Shown piece after piece: positions 26,459 to 34,426 of a DNA stretch of 64,000 nt. The DNA comes from Acidobacteriota bacterium (GTDB lineage: Bacteria > Acidobacteriota > Thermoanaerobaculia > Multivoradales > Multivoraceae). A program made the translations under genes and the position numbers. The stretch lies in contig QQVD01000043.1 in NCBI GenBank assembly GCA_003388555.1, positions 1 through 64,000 of the forward strand. Direction: 5' to 3'. The stretch's first letter is position 1, and every line of letters begins with the position of its first letter. The notes beneath the pieces are model-generated. The model was not told the origin of the DNA. It searched no databases and saw only the letters and a program-made list of their open reading frames with translations.

Positions 26459-28420
26459 TCACTCTCCCATCACCAACCGCTCCAGCGCCCGCGACAGCGC
26501 CCGGATCTCGTCGCGCCGCCCCTCGCCGTTGAGGATCATCATCGCGACGTCGCCTTGTGTGTCGAGCGCTTCGAAGATGTAGAAGCCGCGATCCGAGCCA
26601 CCGACGCCGAGCCGCTCGCCGAGGTAGCGCCGGGCGTACTCGCCCTGCAGCAGCTCTCCAGAGCGCATGAACCGGTGGAAGCGCAGCATGTCCCCGAGGG
26701 TGGAGAACATGCCGCCGCTGCCCATCACCAGCCACGAGGCCTTACCCCAGTTGGGCGGGATGTTGGGCAGGCCGACCGAGCTGGCGCCGTAGCCGACGGC
26801 GAAATCGCGCAGCGCGAAGCCGCGCGTCGCGCCGTACATGCCGGTGGCGTTCATGCCGGCGGGATCGAAGATCTCCCGGCGCAGGAACTGCTCGTAGCCC
26901 TCGCCGCTGCGCAGCTCGAGGATCGCCGCGGCGAGGCCGTAGGCGGAGTGCGAGTGCTGGCGGCTGGTGCCCGGCGCGAAGAGCAGCGGCTGCGCGAGGA
27001 TGCGGCGCACCGCCTCGTCGCGGTCGATCCACGCCAGGTCGGCGTCCCAGTCGCCGGGCAGGTCGTGGAAGTCGGGCAGGCCCGAGGCGCCGGTGATCAG
27101 GTGGCGCACCGTCATCGCCCGCTTGTCCTCCGGCACGCCTTGAAAGAACTCGCCGATCGGATCGTCGAGCGACAGCTCGCCGCGCTGCGCCAGCAGGTGG
27201 ATCCCGGCGACGGTGAAGTCGATCGGCGTCGAGCCGATGCCGAAGATCGTCTCCAGCGTGACGGGGTAGGCCAGCTCGCGGTTGGCCATCCCGTAGGCCT
27301 TCTCGAGCACCACCTCGCCGCTGCGCGCCAGGTGCACCACGCCCGAGAAGCCGCCCGCGGCGAGCTCCTCGAAGTGCGCCCCGGCGCTCTCCCAGGTGAG
27401 CTCCGGCCCGCGCGAGGAGGCGTCCTGCTGCCGCACGTCGAGGGCGGTCAGCGCGAACGGCGCCTGGTGCTCGAGGGCGAAGTGCACCTCCCAGGTGCCG
27501 CCGCGTGACTCGAGGGTGAGCTTCAGGCCGCCGTCGTCTTCGTCGAGCAGCGCGGCGCCGGCCGCGGCGGCAGCCGCGCGCAGCTCGGCCAGCTCGGCGC
27601 GACGCTCTTCGGCCGTCGTGCTCGCCAGCATCTCGGCGGAGAAGCGGTGCTGCTCGAAGTCGCGCACCAGCTCGTCGAGCTCCTGGCGGTGCGCCCCCTC
27701 GAGGGCGCGCAGGTGGTTCTCCAGCGCCTCGTCACGGCCAGCGCCCTCGGCGGGCGGAGCCGAAGCCGCTGCCACCTGGCCCGCCTGGCCGAGCGCCAGC
27801 GAGGTGATGCCGGCCTCCGTGATGCCGACGTCGAGTACGTGCACCACGCCGCCGCTGGTGAGCAGCAGCTGCACCCCGCCCGGCGCCCCTTCCACCGCGA
27901 TCTCCTCGAACTCGGCCGGCAGCGCCTCGCGCACCGCCAGCGCCTCCGCGCGCACCGCCTGCGCGCCCGCCTCACCGCGCCAGCCGTCGGCCACCGCCTC
28001 TTCGACGAAGCTGCCCAGCCGCTCGTCGGTGCGCTCGCGCAGCAGCTCGATCACCGCGTCCACCGCCTGGGTCACGTGCGGCGGTGGGCCCTGGGCAGCA
28101 GCCGCGGCGGCGGAGCAGAGCAGAAGGGTCAGCAGTGCTCGCTGCAGGCGAAGCGCCCGCTGCCGAGGCGAGCGAAAGCGAGCCGAGCCGCAAGTCCGCC
28201 AGTGGGAGCCTGCGACCACCGGCGTCTTTCCCGGCCTCCCCCTGAAGGGGTGTTCGTTGAACGAGACACCCCCACGCCGAGGCGAGCGACCGCGAGCCGA
28301 GCCGCAAGTCCGCCAGTGGGAGCCCGCGACCACCGGCGTCTTTCCCAGCCTCCCCCTGAAGGGGGAGGGGTCGGAGAGAGCGACCCTCGGTCCGGTCGTC
28401 GTGTCGGTCGATTCGTTCAT
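26459..28420 (-). CDS. Class C beta-lactamase-like serine hydrolase with repeat-derived leader
   Basis: A 653-residue serine hydrolase of the AmpC/beta-lactamase class C (PBP-like) family. The catalytic S-x-x-K corresponds to a GIGSTPIDFTVAG segment, where the Lys is not obvious; the Y-x-N equivalent is HSHSAYGL (YG-x pattern). The N-terminal 100 residues are unusual: after MNESTDTTTG comes translated repeat DNA (two in-frame 38-codon units with GKTPVVAGSHWRTCGSAR) and only then a signal sequence LQRALLTLLLCSAAAAAAQG. The start follows GGAGGACCGCTGAC. The gene begins two bases after the PadR gene stop, so both are one operon, probably controlled by PadR. Because the Ser-x-x-Lys reading is imperfect, activity is uncertain. 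Confidence 0.75.
   Translation of the reverse strand: MNESTDTTTGPRVALSDPSPFRGRLGKTPVVAGSHWRTCGSARGRSPRRGGVSFNEHPFRGRPGKTPVVAGSHWRTCGSARFRSPRQRALRLQRALLTLLLCSAAAAAAQGPPPHVTQAVDAVIELLRERTDERLGSFVEEAVADGWRGEAGAQAVRAEALAVREALPAEFEEIAVEGAPGGVQLLLTSGGVVHVLDVGITEAGITSLALGQAGQVAAASAPPAEGAGRDEALENHLRALEGAHRQELDELVRDFEQHRFSAEMLASTTAEERRAELAELRAAAAAAGAALLDEDDGGLKLTLESRGGTWEVHFALEHQAPFALTALDVRQQDASSRGPELTWESAGAHFEELAAGGFSGVVHLARSGEVVLEKAYGMANRELAYPVTLETIFGIGSTPIDFTVAGIHLLAQRGELSLDDPIGEFFQGVPEDKRAMTVRHLITGASGLPDFHDLPGDWDADLAWIDRDEAVRRILAQPLLFAPGTSRQHSHSAYGLAAAILELRSGEGYEQFLRREIFDPAGMNATGMYGATRGFALRDFAVGYGASSVGLPNIPPNWGKASWLVMGSGGMFSTLGDMLRFHRFMRSGELLQGEYARRYLGERLGVGGSDRGFYIFEALDTQGDVAMMILNGEGRRDEIRALSRALERLVMGE
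28161..28371. repeat. Two 114-bp dispersed repeats inside a coding sequence
   Basis: Two near-identical units about 114 bp apart (start points 28162 and 28276), each with GCCGAGGCGAGCG, CCGAGCCGCAAGTCCGCC and the CCTCCCCCTGAAGGGG hairpin. The period is a multiple of three, so the serine hydrolase frame stays open through both. Confidence 0.9.
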
Positions 28421-28421
28421 G

Positions 28422-29051
28422 TCAGCGGTCCTCCTTCGAAGCCTTCGTCCTCGTCTTGCTCTTGCTCTTGCTCTTGCTGTTGGTCTTGCTCGACGCGCCG
28501 CCGCCGCCCTCGTGCGCCAGCCAGGTCTGCAGCCAGCCGATGCGCGCGCGCATCAGCCGCACCGCGTTCTCGTGCGCCCAGTAGTCGACCTCCGGCAGCG
28601 CCTCGCGCTCGAAGAACGCCTCGATCTGCGCCAGCTTCTCCTCGCTCGCCCGCAGCGCCGCGCGCAGCCAGCGGCGTCGCTGCGCCGGCGTCAGGCGGCC
28701 GACGAACGAGGCCTTCGTGCGCAGCGGGTCCTCCGCCAGGTGGCGCGCCCCGTCGTCGCTGAGCAGCCAGCGCAGCACCTGAACGGAGCCCGCCTCCGTC
28801 ACCGAGAGCAGCCGCGTGCCGCGCCCGTCACGCGCCGCGCCGCGCTCGAGCAAACCCCGCGCCTGGAGCCGACGCAGCAGTGGATAGATGCTGCCCGTGC
28901 TCGACGACAGCGCGTCCGTCGGCGAAGCCTCGATCAGCGCCCGCACCCGGTACGCCGTGATCGGCCCGTCGCGCTCGATGCGCGCCAGCACCAGGTTCTC
29001 GAGCAGACTGCCCGTCGCCTCCGCGTCGATCTTGGACTTCTGCTTCACCAT
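28422..29051 (-). CDS. PadR-family transcriptional regulator
   Basis: A 209-residue regulator. The PadR winged-helix domain is clear: LENLVLARIERDGPITAYRV, then SIYPLLRRLQARGLLERGA and RLLSVTEAGSVQVLRWLL, where SxxYPxLxxLexxGLl is diagnostic. The C-terminal half forms the helical dimerisation region. A Lys/Ser/Thr-rich tail (SKTNSKSKSKSKTRTK) is encoded by a CTTGCTCTTG-type tract. The ATG at 29051 directly abuts a perfect palindrome at 29053-29071, suggesting autoregulation. The serine hydrolase gene follows two bases downstream. Confidence 0.9.
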   Translation of the reverse strand: MVKQKSKIDAEATGSLLENLVLARIERDGPITAYRVRALIEASPTDALSSSTGSIYPLLRRLQARGLLERGAARDGRGTRLLSVTEAGSVQVLRWLLSDDGARHLAEDPLRTKASFVGRLTPAQRRRWLRAALRASEEKLAQIEAFFEREALPEVDYWAHENAVRLMRARIGWLQTWLAHEGGGGASSKTNSKSKSKSKTRTKASKEDR

Positions 29052-29052
29052 T

Positions 29053-29071
29053 ATCGTGCGAAACGCACGAT
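29053..29071. promoter_or_regulatory. Palindromic operator candidate for PadR
   Basis: ATCGTGCG-AAA-CGCACGAT, a perfect 8-bp inverted repeat around a three-base spacer, sits one base upstream of the padR start codon. PadR proteins repress through dyad operators overlapping their own promoters. A ribosome site is absent between the palindrome and the ATG. Confidence 0.6.
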
Positions 29072-29094
29072 TGGCGAATAGGTTCCCGAGTGTC

Positions 29095-29397
29095 CTATCT
29101 CGGGGTCCGCTTCGAGGTTGGCAGGTCCTGGCCCGGGTGCGCCTCTCGTGAGGCGACGCAGCAGGCGATCGAAGGTTCGGCCTTCCAACGCTGGCCCGTC
29201 GGCTCGACCACGTCGCCGAGCAGCTCCGTATCGCCGGCATGCAGACCGAAGGGCGACTTCGGCAGCTCCCGGTACGGCAGCAGCTTCGAGACCGGCCGAC
29301 CGTCCTTCGTGATGACCAGGCCTTCCCCCGACTCGGCCACCTCGTCGATCAGGCGCAGGCACCGTGCTTCGAACTCCGACGCTTCGATGCTCTTCAT
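29095..29397 (-). CDS. Orphan Phd/YefM-family antitoxin
   Basis: A 100-residue protein whose first 70 residues are a good Phd-type antitoxin (MKSIEASEFEARCLRLIDEV, then VITKDGRPVSKLLPYRE). The rest, after the Trp in GQRWKAE, is Arg/Pro/Ser-rich and unlike the family, which normally ends there just before an overlapping PIN toxin. No toxin frame follows; the PadR regulator region begins instead. I read this as an antitoxin remnant with a run-on tail caused by toxin loss. Confidence 0.7.
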   Translation of the reverse strand: MKSIEASEFEARCLRLIDEVAESGEGLVITKDGRPVSKLLPYRELPKSPFGLHAGDTELLGDVVEPTGQRWKAEPSIACCVASREAHPGQDLPTSKRTPR

Positions 29398-29419
29398 GGA
29401 AGCAGATTATGGAAGCAGA
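29396..29419. promoter_or_regulatory. Direct repeat at antitoxin start, possible operator
   Basis: ATGGAAGCAGA occurs twice with a two-base gap (29396-29406 and 29409-29419), overlapping the start codon of the antitoxin on the opposite strand. Such repeats can be antitoxin binding sites; no binding data. Confidence 0.4.
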
Positions 29420-29478
29420 GTACCGTGGGCGCGACCGTGACCACCACCGCGAGTCTGATCCTCCAGTAGTCTCTCGAC

Positions 29479-29691
29479 ATGCCGAAGAAGCACAGCAGCG
29501 GCTCGAAGAACGCTCCGGCCCCGGATCCTTCAGCCGGCAGCCTGCGCGAAGTCTCCGACCAGCGCTGCACGGGCGCCGAGCTGCGTTCGCTGATCGAGCG
29601 TTTGCCGAGCCCAGACGAGCAGTTCCTGAGCGCGCTCGAGGAGATCACGAGGCAGCAGCCTGAGCTGCCGAGGTCCGCCTGGGACCGCTGA
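29479..29691 (+). CDS. Small hypothetical protein
   Basis: A 70-residue protein, divergently oriented to the antitoxin remnant. After a Lys/Ser/Pro-rich N-terminus (MPKKHSSGSKNAPAPDPS) it has two helices, GAELRSLIERLP and DEQFLSALEEITRQQPEL. Coding potential is supported by third-position GC and helix-like periodicity, but no ribosome site is clear. Family not recognised; a small antitoxin-like protein is one possibility. Confidence 0.4.
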   Translation: MPKKHSSGSKNAPAPDPSAGSLREVSDQRCTGAELRSLIERLPSPDEQFLSALEEITRQQPELPRSAWDR

Positions 29692-30137
29692 CCCGCTCCA
29701 CCGGTGGTCTGGTGACGATCACGCCGCGCTGCGACCAGGGCGGCGAAGAGCGTCGGGGGTCGCGACTTCCATGGCTGCGGCGTAGCGCCGAGTCCTCTCG
29801 ACTCCCGACACCTCACCCTTCAGAGGGAGGCCGGGTTGGGGGTATCCCGGCCATCCGCCTCGATCGGTAGCACAGTCTTCGTAGACTCCCACTGTCGGTC
29901 CTTGGGGCTCGTCACGCTGCCGCTCGCCTCGGCGGGTTCCCGACCTCACTCCTCCCCCTTCAGGGGGAGGCCGGGTGGGGGTGCTTCAACCATCCGGCTC
30001 GTCTCGCCGCTCAGTATCTCCAGCGCCTCCACTCCCGCCTCCTGCGGTTCAAGCTCACCGAGGTTCGTTTCGGCGCCTGAGGAGTGCAGCCCTCCGGCCA
30101 TTCCCCCTCGAGACCCAGAGCGTAGGATGAGAGGGCA
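29692..30137. repeat. Intergenic dispersed repeats
   Basis: Contains two hairpin-family copies (a degraded one near 29805-29845 and CCTCCCCCTTCAGGGGGAGG-type at about 29950-29972), each followed by GGGTGGGGGTG-like sequence. These are the last copies seen; none was noticed between 31 and 64 kb. No gene is supported. Confidence 0.75.
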
Positions 30138-30386
30138 GTGAACACGATCGAGAAGAGGTACCGCGAAGAGATCGGCCGCTGGACCGGTCAGCAGCGCGTG
30201 CAGCGCACCGCTTCGCTGCTCGGCGAAGTCCGCGTGATGTTGCGCCATCGCGAGCAGTCGCGAGCGACGCGCCCTCTCAGCGAGTCCGAGCTGCGCCGCG
30301 CCGTGGCCGCCAGGCTCTACCGGACCGATCCGAGGACGCAGCGCCTCATCGCCAGGCTCGAGGAGGCCGATGAGTCAGGTCGCTGA
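30138..30386 (+). CDS. Small protein of a nucleotidyltransferase-linked pair
   Basis: An 82-residue protein starting at GTG after a GGATGAGAGGGC stretch. The sequence (NTIEKRYREEIGRWTGQQRV, then SESELRRAVAARLYRTDP) resembles small hypothetical proteins I recall in front of AbiEii-like nucleotidyltransferase genes. Its 3' end overlaps the ATG of the broken frame at 30370 by 17 bases, the usual arrangement. Probable toxin-antitoxin-like relic. Function not established. Confidence 0.5.
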   Translation: MNTIEKRYREEIGRWTGQQRVQRTASLLGEVRVMLRHREQSRATRPLSESELRRAVAARLYRTDPRTQRLIARLEEADESGR

Positions 30387-30541
30387 CCTGCAGCGAGTCG
30401 TCGGCGCCGTGGTGGCGGTGCTCGATCGGCTCGACATCCGTGCTCGGCGGCGAAGCCGTCTTCCTCGAAGGCCGCAGCGGCCTAACCCCCAAGCAGCGCG
30501 AGACCCTGCGCAAGGCAGGCATCCTGCTGCGGCGGGGTTAG
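30370..30541 (+). pseudogene. Decayed nucleotidyltransferase-like gene
   Basis: The frame from ATG 30370 reads MSQVADLQRVVGAVVAVLDR and then LDI, where the family normally continues with PY-x-LGG. The sequence instead continues in another frame with VLGGEAVFLEGRSGLTPKQR and stops at 30541. A small deletion plus loss of the body of the gene explains this. Assignment rests on the N-terminal pattern and the neighbour, so it is tentative. Confidence 0.45.
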
Positions 30542-30884
30542 CTGAGTGTGGGAGCGTAGACGCTCACAGGAGGTCGAGAAGGGCCCTGTTGCGCTTCCCG
30601 CGGCCTTCCTCGCTGGGCTCCGGAAGCCGCCTCCCGCCGGTGCCGTTCCGCAGGAAAGCGAAGGCTGCCGGCGACTCGCGCCGCCAGGCCGCCTAAGGAG
30701 AAGAGTTTTTCCCAAGCGCGGCGGCCGCTTCCGGTTCCAAGTCTCTGTCATCCCGGACTTGACCCACGGTTCCACGCCTCGCCTCGAGCCGACCAGCCAC
30801 CTCGGCGATCCGTCTCAACCATCCCCTTGTCCGCCGCCCAACCACCTCGGCGACGACCCCGTCCCAGCCATCACCTCCCGTCCG

Positions 30885-30930
30885 CCCCCGACCCCCGACC
30901 CCCGACCCCCAACCCCCAACCCCCAACCCC
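30885..30930 (-). other. Telomere-like C-run heptad array, G-quadruplex candidate
   Basis: Seven C-runs (six of five bases, the last of four) spaced exactly seven bases apart: CCCCCGA three times then CCCCCAA. The minus strand therefore reads G5-T-T/C repeats, strongly G-quadruplex-forming. It lies about 150 bp upstream of the first defence-island gene. The rest of 30542-31044 shows no gene. Confidence 0.8.
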
Positions 30931-30974
30931 TCACCCCTTCCGCCCACCGCCTCCCTCCGATACCCTTCTCCTTC

Positions 30975-31054
30975 ACTTCCCAGTGAAGCTCCATTCGCAC
31001 TGAATCGACCGCCTTGAGGGGGGCGGAGAACGGCTGAAGGACCTTTGGCGGCCC
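30975..31054 (+). promoter_or_regulatory. Conserved 80-bp element, copy A
   Basis: About 85% identical (nine substitutions, three gapped bases by eye) to 42313-42389. It starts within a hairpin (CTTCACT-TCCC-AGTGAAG, 30971-30988) and ends GGCTGAAGGACCTTTGGCGG, which includes the probable ribosome site and TTG start of the Rad50-like gene. No other copies were noticed. Confidence 0.75.
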
Positions 31055-33903
31055 GAAGAGACGCGTCAGACCGCGACAGCAATTCCCCCGAGCAGCCGCT
31101 CGACGGCGACCTCCTGCGCGCGCTCCTGGAGCGCCTCGAGGACGGCGAATCCGCCCTCGACGCCAAGAGCGACGGCGCCGCCGCCTTGGTGCTCGCAGCC
31201 CTGCTCGGGGAGGTCGACGCGCACCTCGAGGGCGCCGAGAGCGCCCGCCCCGAGCCCGACGCCACCGCCCGCCACACGCCGCCCCAGGCCTGGCTGCGCT
31301 CGATCACCGTGTGCGGCTTCCGCGGAGTCGGGGAGGCGTGCACACTCGAGCTCGAGCCCACCGCCGGGCTCACCGTGGTGCTCGGGCGCAACGGCTCCGG
31401 CAAGTCCTCCTTCGCCGAGGCCGCCGAGCTCCTCTTCACCGGCCGCAACAGCCGCTGGGACGGCCGCCCCAAGGCCTGGGCCGACGGCTGGCGCAACCTG
31501 CACCACGAAGGCTCGCGCTCGATCGACGCCGTGGTGCGGGTGGACGGCGAGGCCGGCGCCACCACCCTGCAGCGCACCTGGGACGCCAAGAGCCTCAGCC
31601 TCGACGACGCCGAGACCCAGATCCAGCGCCCGCCCGACGCGCCGCCCCTCGAGCGCCTCGGCTGGAGCACAGCGGCCGTCACCTACCGGCCCTTCCTCTC
31701 CTACAACGAGCTCGGCTCGCTGATCGAGGATTCGCCCTCCCGCCTGCACGACGCCCTCGCCGGCATCCTCGGCCTCGACGCCCTCGTGACCCTGGCCGAC
31801 GACCTGCGCCAGCGCCGCCTCGACACCGAGAAGCCGATCAAGGACGCCGAGAAGACCGCCAAGGACCTCGCCCATCGCTGCGAGCAGCTCGCCCAGCCCA
31901 CCGCCGACGCCGACGCTGAGGCTGCAGCCGATCCCTCTTCGGGTGACCCACGCCCAACCGACGAGCGCTTCGCCCAGGCCGCCGCCCTCCTCGGCGTGCG
32001 CGGCAAGCAGTGGGACCTCGACGCGCTGCGCCAGCTTCTCGCCGACCGCGACGACGAGACCGCCCCGCCCGACGCCGACGCCGACGGCACCCACGACTCC
32101 GCCGCCACCGCCGCGAGCGCCCCAGCAATCTCACCCCGTCGCGCCGCCGCCACCCTCGCCGCCTTCGAGCCCCTCGACCGCGCCGCCTACACCCAGAGCC
32201 TCGAAGACCTGCGCGCCGCCCAGCAGCACCTGCACGAGCTCAGCAGTGGGGAAGCCGGACGCGCCGAGCAGCTCCTGCGCATCCTCGAGCCCGCCCTCGA
32301 GCACGTGCGTTGCCAGCACCCGAAGCATCAGCCCACCGCCGACTCCGCCGATCTCGCGGCCACCTCCGTCGCTTCCGTCGCCACGTCCGCCTCCGATTCC
32401 GACTCCACCTCTGCCACCCGCACCTCCGACGCCTCCGACGCCACAGCCGACGCCACCACCACGACGACCACTGTCCCCTGCCCGGTCTGCGGCCAGACCC
32501 CCCTCGACGCCGCCTGGCAAGCGTCTGCCACCGAGCAGATCGAGCGCCTCCGTGCCCAGGTCGCCGAGCTCGCCGCAGCGCGCGACGCCGAAGCCGCCGC
32601 CCGCGCCGCCCTGCCGACGCCGCCACCCGTCGAGCCCCTGCGCACCCTCGACGCCCCCGCCGCGCTCCTCGCCTGGAGCGAGCGTCTCACCGCCGTCCGC
32701 TCCTCCGCCCCTTCCGCCTCCGCCGGCCCAGCCTCCGCCCCTTCGCTCTCCGAGCCCTCCGCTTCCGCCCCCGCCACCTCCGCCACCATCACGCCAGCCA
32801 CGCCGACCCCCGACTCCCTCCTCACCTCCGCCTCCACCGATCTCGACCTGCTCGACGAGCTCCTCCTGCACGCCGGCCACCTCCACCAGCAGAGCGAGAG
32901 CGTCTGGCAGCCCGTCCGCAGGCAGCTCGAGGCCTGGCTGCCCACCGCCCGCCAGACCCTCGACGCCCGGCCCCTCGCCGCCCGCTTCAAAGAGGCCGAG
33001 GCGTGGCTGCGCGATCAGGCCACCCAGCTCTACAACGAGCGCTTCGCGCCGATCGCCGAGGCCGTGCGCCAGAACTGGGACGAGTTGCGCACCGCCAGCA
33101 ACGTCAGCCTCGAGGAGATCCGCTTCGCCGGCAAGGCCACCCGCCGCACCGTCGAGCTCGACGTCACCGTCGACGGCCTCGAGAGCCCCGCCCTCAGCGT
33201 GATGAGCCAGGGCGAGCTCAACGCCCTCGCCCTGTCGCTCTTCCTGCCGCGCGCCACCCTCGATCGCAGTCCCTTTCGCTTCGTGGTGATCGACGATCCC
33301 GTGCAGGCGATGGACCCCGCCCGCGTCGACGGCCTCGCCCAGGTGCTCGAGCGCACCGCCCGCACCCGCCAGGTGATCGTCTTCACCCACGACGACCGCC
33401 TCGCCGAATCGATCCGCCGCCTGCAGATCAAGGCCCGCCTGCTCGAGGTGCGCCGCGGCGAGCGCAGCCAGGTGAGCGTGCACCCGCGCAGCGACGAGGT
33501 GCAGCGCGCCTTCGACGAGGCCTACGCCCTCATCCGCACCGAGAAGCTGCCGCCCTCGGCGCGCGACCGCGTCGTCCCCGGCCTGTGCCGCGTGGCGCTC
33601 GAGGAGGCCGCCCTCGAGGCCTTCCGCCGTCGACGCCTCGGCCGCGGCGAGCCCCACCTCGACGTGCAGGAGACCATCGAGCAGTGCGACAAGCTGCTGC
33701 CCAAGGTCGCCCTCGCCCTGTTCGACGATCCCGGCCGCGCCGGCCACGTGCTCGGCCACCTGAACAACAGCGACCTGCGCCACCAGGCCGACGTCCTCAT
33801 GGCATGCAACAAGGGTAGCCACGGCGGCCTCCAGGGCGCCGCCGACCACCAGTTCCTGCGCAGCGCCAAAGACCTCGCCCAGTACCTGCGGAGCCGCCCG
33901 TGA
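31045..33903 (+). CDS. Rad50/SMC-like ATPase with zinc-hook motif
   Basis: A 952-residue ABC-type ATPase of the Rad50/SMC class. Walker A is LGRNGSGKSSF (about residue 112), with a split arrangement: signature MSQGELNALALSLFL and Walker B FVVIDDPVQAMDP (about 745), H-loop VIVFTHDD. The middle has a coiled coil with CPVCG (about residue 478), a zinc-hook motif that pairs molecules. Around the hook are Ser/Thr/Asp/Ala-rich low-complexity inserts. The TTG start with GAAGGA three bases upstream is uncertain. The stop overlaps the GTG of the next gene, so the two encode a likely complex. Role: probable DNA-end or foreign-DNA sensing in defence. Confidence 0.8.
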   Translation: MAARRDASDRDSNSPEQPLDGDLLRALLERLEDGESALDAKSDGAAALVLAALLGEVDAHLEGAESARPEPDATARHTPPQAWLRSITVCGFRGVGEACTLELEPTAGLTVVLGRNGSGKSSFAEAAELLFTGRNSRWDGRPKAWADGWRNLHHEGSRSIDAVVRVDGEAGATTLQRTWDAKSLSLDDAETQIQRPPDAPPLERLGWSTAAVTYRPFLSYNELGSLIEDSPSRLHDALAGILGLDALVTLADDLRQRRLDTEKPIKDAEKTAKDLAHRCEQLAQPTADADAEAAADPSSGDPRPTDERFAQAAALLGVRGKQWDLDALRQLLADRDDETAPPDADADGTHDSAATAASAPAISPRRAAATLAAFEPLDRAAYTQSLEDLRAAQQHLHELSSGEAGRAEQLLRILEPALEHVRCQHPKHQPTADSADLAATSVASVATSASDSDSTSATRTSDASDATADATTTTTTVPCPVCGQTPLDAAWQASATEQIERLRAQVAELAAARDAEAAARAALPTPPPVEPLRTLDAPAALLAWSERLTAVRSSAPSASAGPASAPSLSEPSASAPATSATITPATPTPDSLLTSASTDLDLLDELLLHAGHLHQQSESVWQPVRRQLEAWLPTARQTLDARPLAARFKEAEAWLRDQATQLYNERFAPIAEAVRQNWDELRTASNVSLEEIRFAGKATRRTVELDVTVDGLESPALSVMSQGELNALALSLFLPRATLDRSPFRFVVIDDPVQAMDPARVDGLAQVLERTARTRQVIVFTHDDRLAESIRRLQIKARLLEVRRGERSQVSVHPRSDEVQRAFDEAYALIRTEKLPPSARDRVVPGLCRVALEEAALEAFRRRRLGRGEPHLDVQETIEQCDKLLPKVALALFDDPGRAGHVLGHLNNSDLRHQADVLMACNKGSHGGLQGAADHQFLRSAKDLAQYLRSRP

Positions 33904-34319
33904 GCCAGCAGACCGCCGCCCCCAACCGCCCGCCCAGCGCCGAGCTCGCCCTCAGCGACCAGCTCCTGGAGCACGCCGACACCTGCCTCCAGCTCGCCGC
34001 CAAGGCCCACGAGCCCGGCCCCAGAGCCTGGCTGCGCGCCTCCGCCCTTCTCCAGCGCCAGGCCTTAGAGACCCTGCTCGAAGCCCTCTACGCCCAGCGC
34101 ATGCCCGGAGTGGAGCACGCCTCCCTCAGGGCCCAGCTCCTCGTCCTCCCCGAGATCCTTCGTTCACCAGCCGGCCTCGCCACCCGCATCGGCGCCGCCT
34201 GGGGCCGCCTCAGCTCCGCCTGCCACCGCGGCGGCGGCATCGGCCTGCAGGGAGTCGAGAGGCTGCGCGAGCCGCTGGGGGTGTTGAGGGAGTGGAGAGG
34301 GCATGGGGTGTGGGGGTGA
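33900..34319 (+). CDS. Small partner of Rad50-like ATPase
   Basis: A 139-residue, mostly helical protein starting at GTG within the ATPase stop codon (four-base overlap). The core ALLQRQALETLLEALYAQRM with LRAQLLVLPEIL and AWGRLSSACHRG resembles HEPN-like helical bundles, but the R-x4-6-H active motif of HEPN RNases is not present in clear form. The obligate coupling implies a two-protein module with the ATPase. Family not recognised. Confidence 0.6.
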   Translation: MSQQTAAPNRPPSAELALSDQLLEHADTCLQLAAKAHEPGPRAWLRASALLQRQALETLLEALYAQRMPGVEHASLRAQLLVLPEILRSPAGLATRIGAAWGRLSSACHRGGGIGLQGVERLREPLGVLREWRGHGVWG

Positions 34320-34426
34320 TGTTGCGGCGGCCACGCCCTTGCGGTGGCCCTTGGAAGAGCGTCCCCGGGTAGGACGTCGGTGACGCTGCACGCACGGCGC
34401 TGCGGTAGATGGTTGTGGAGAGTCCA

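Noticed and set aside
30885-30930. CRISPR or telomere end
   Set aside because: Period of seven with no spacers; coding sequence continues on both sides, so it is not a chromosome end.
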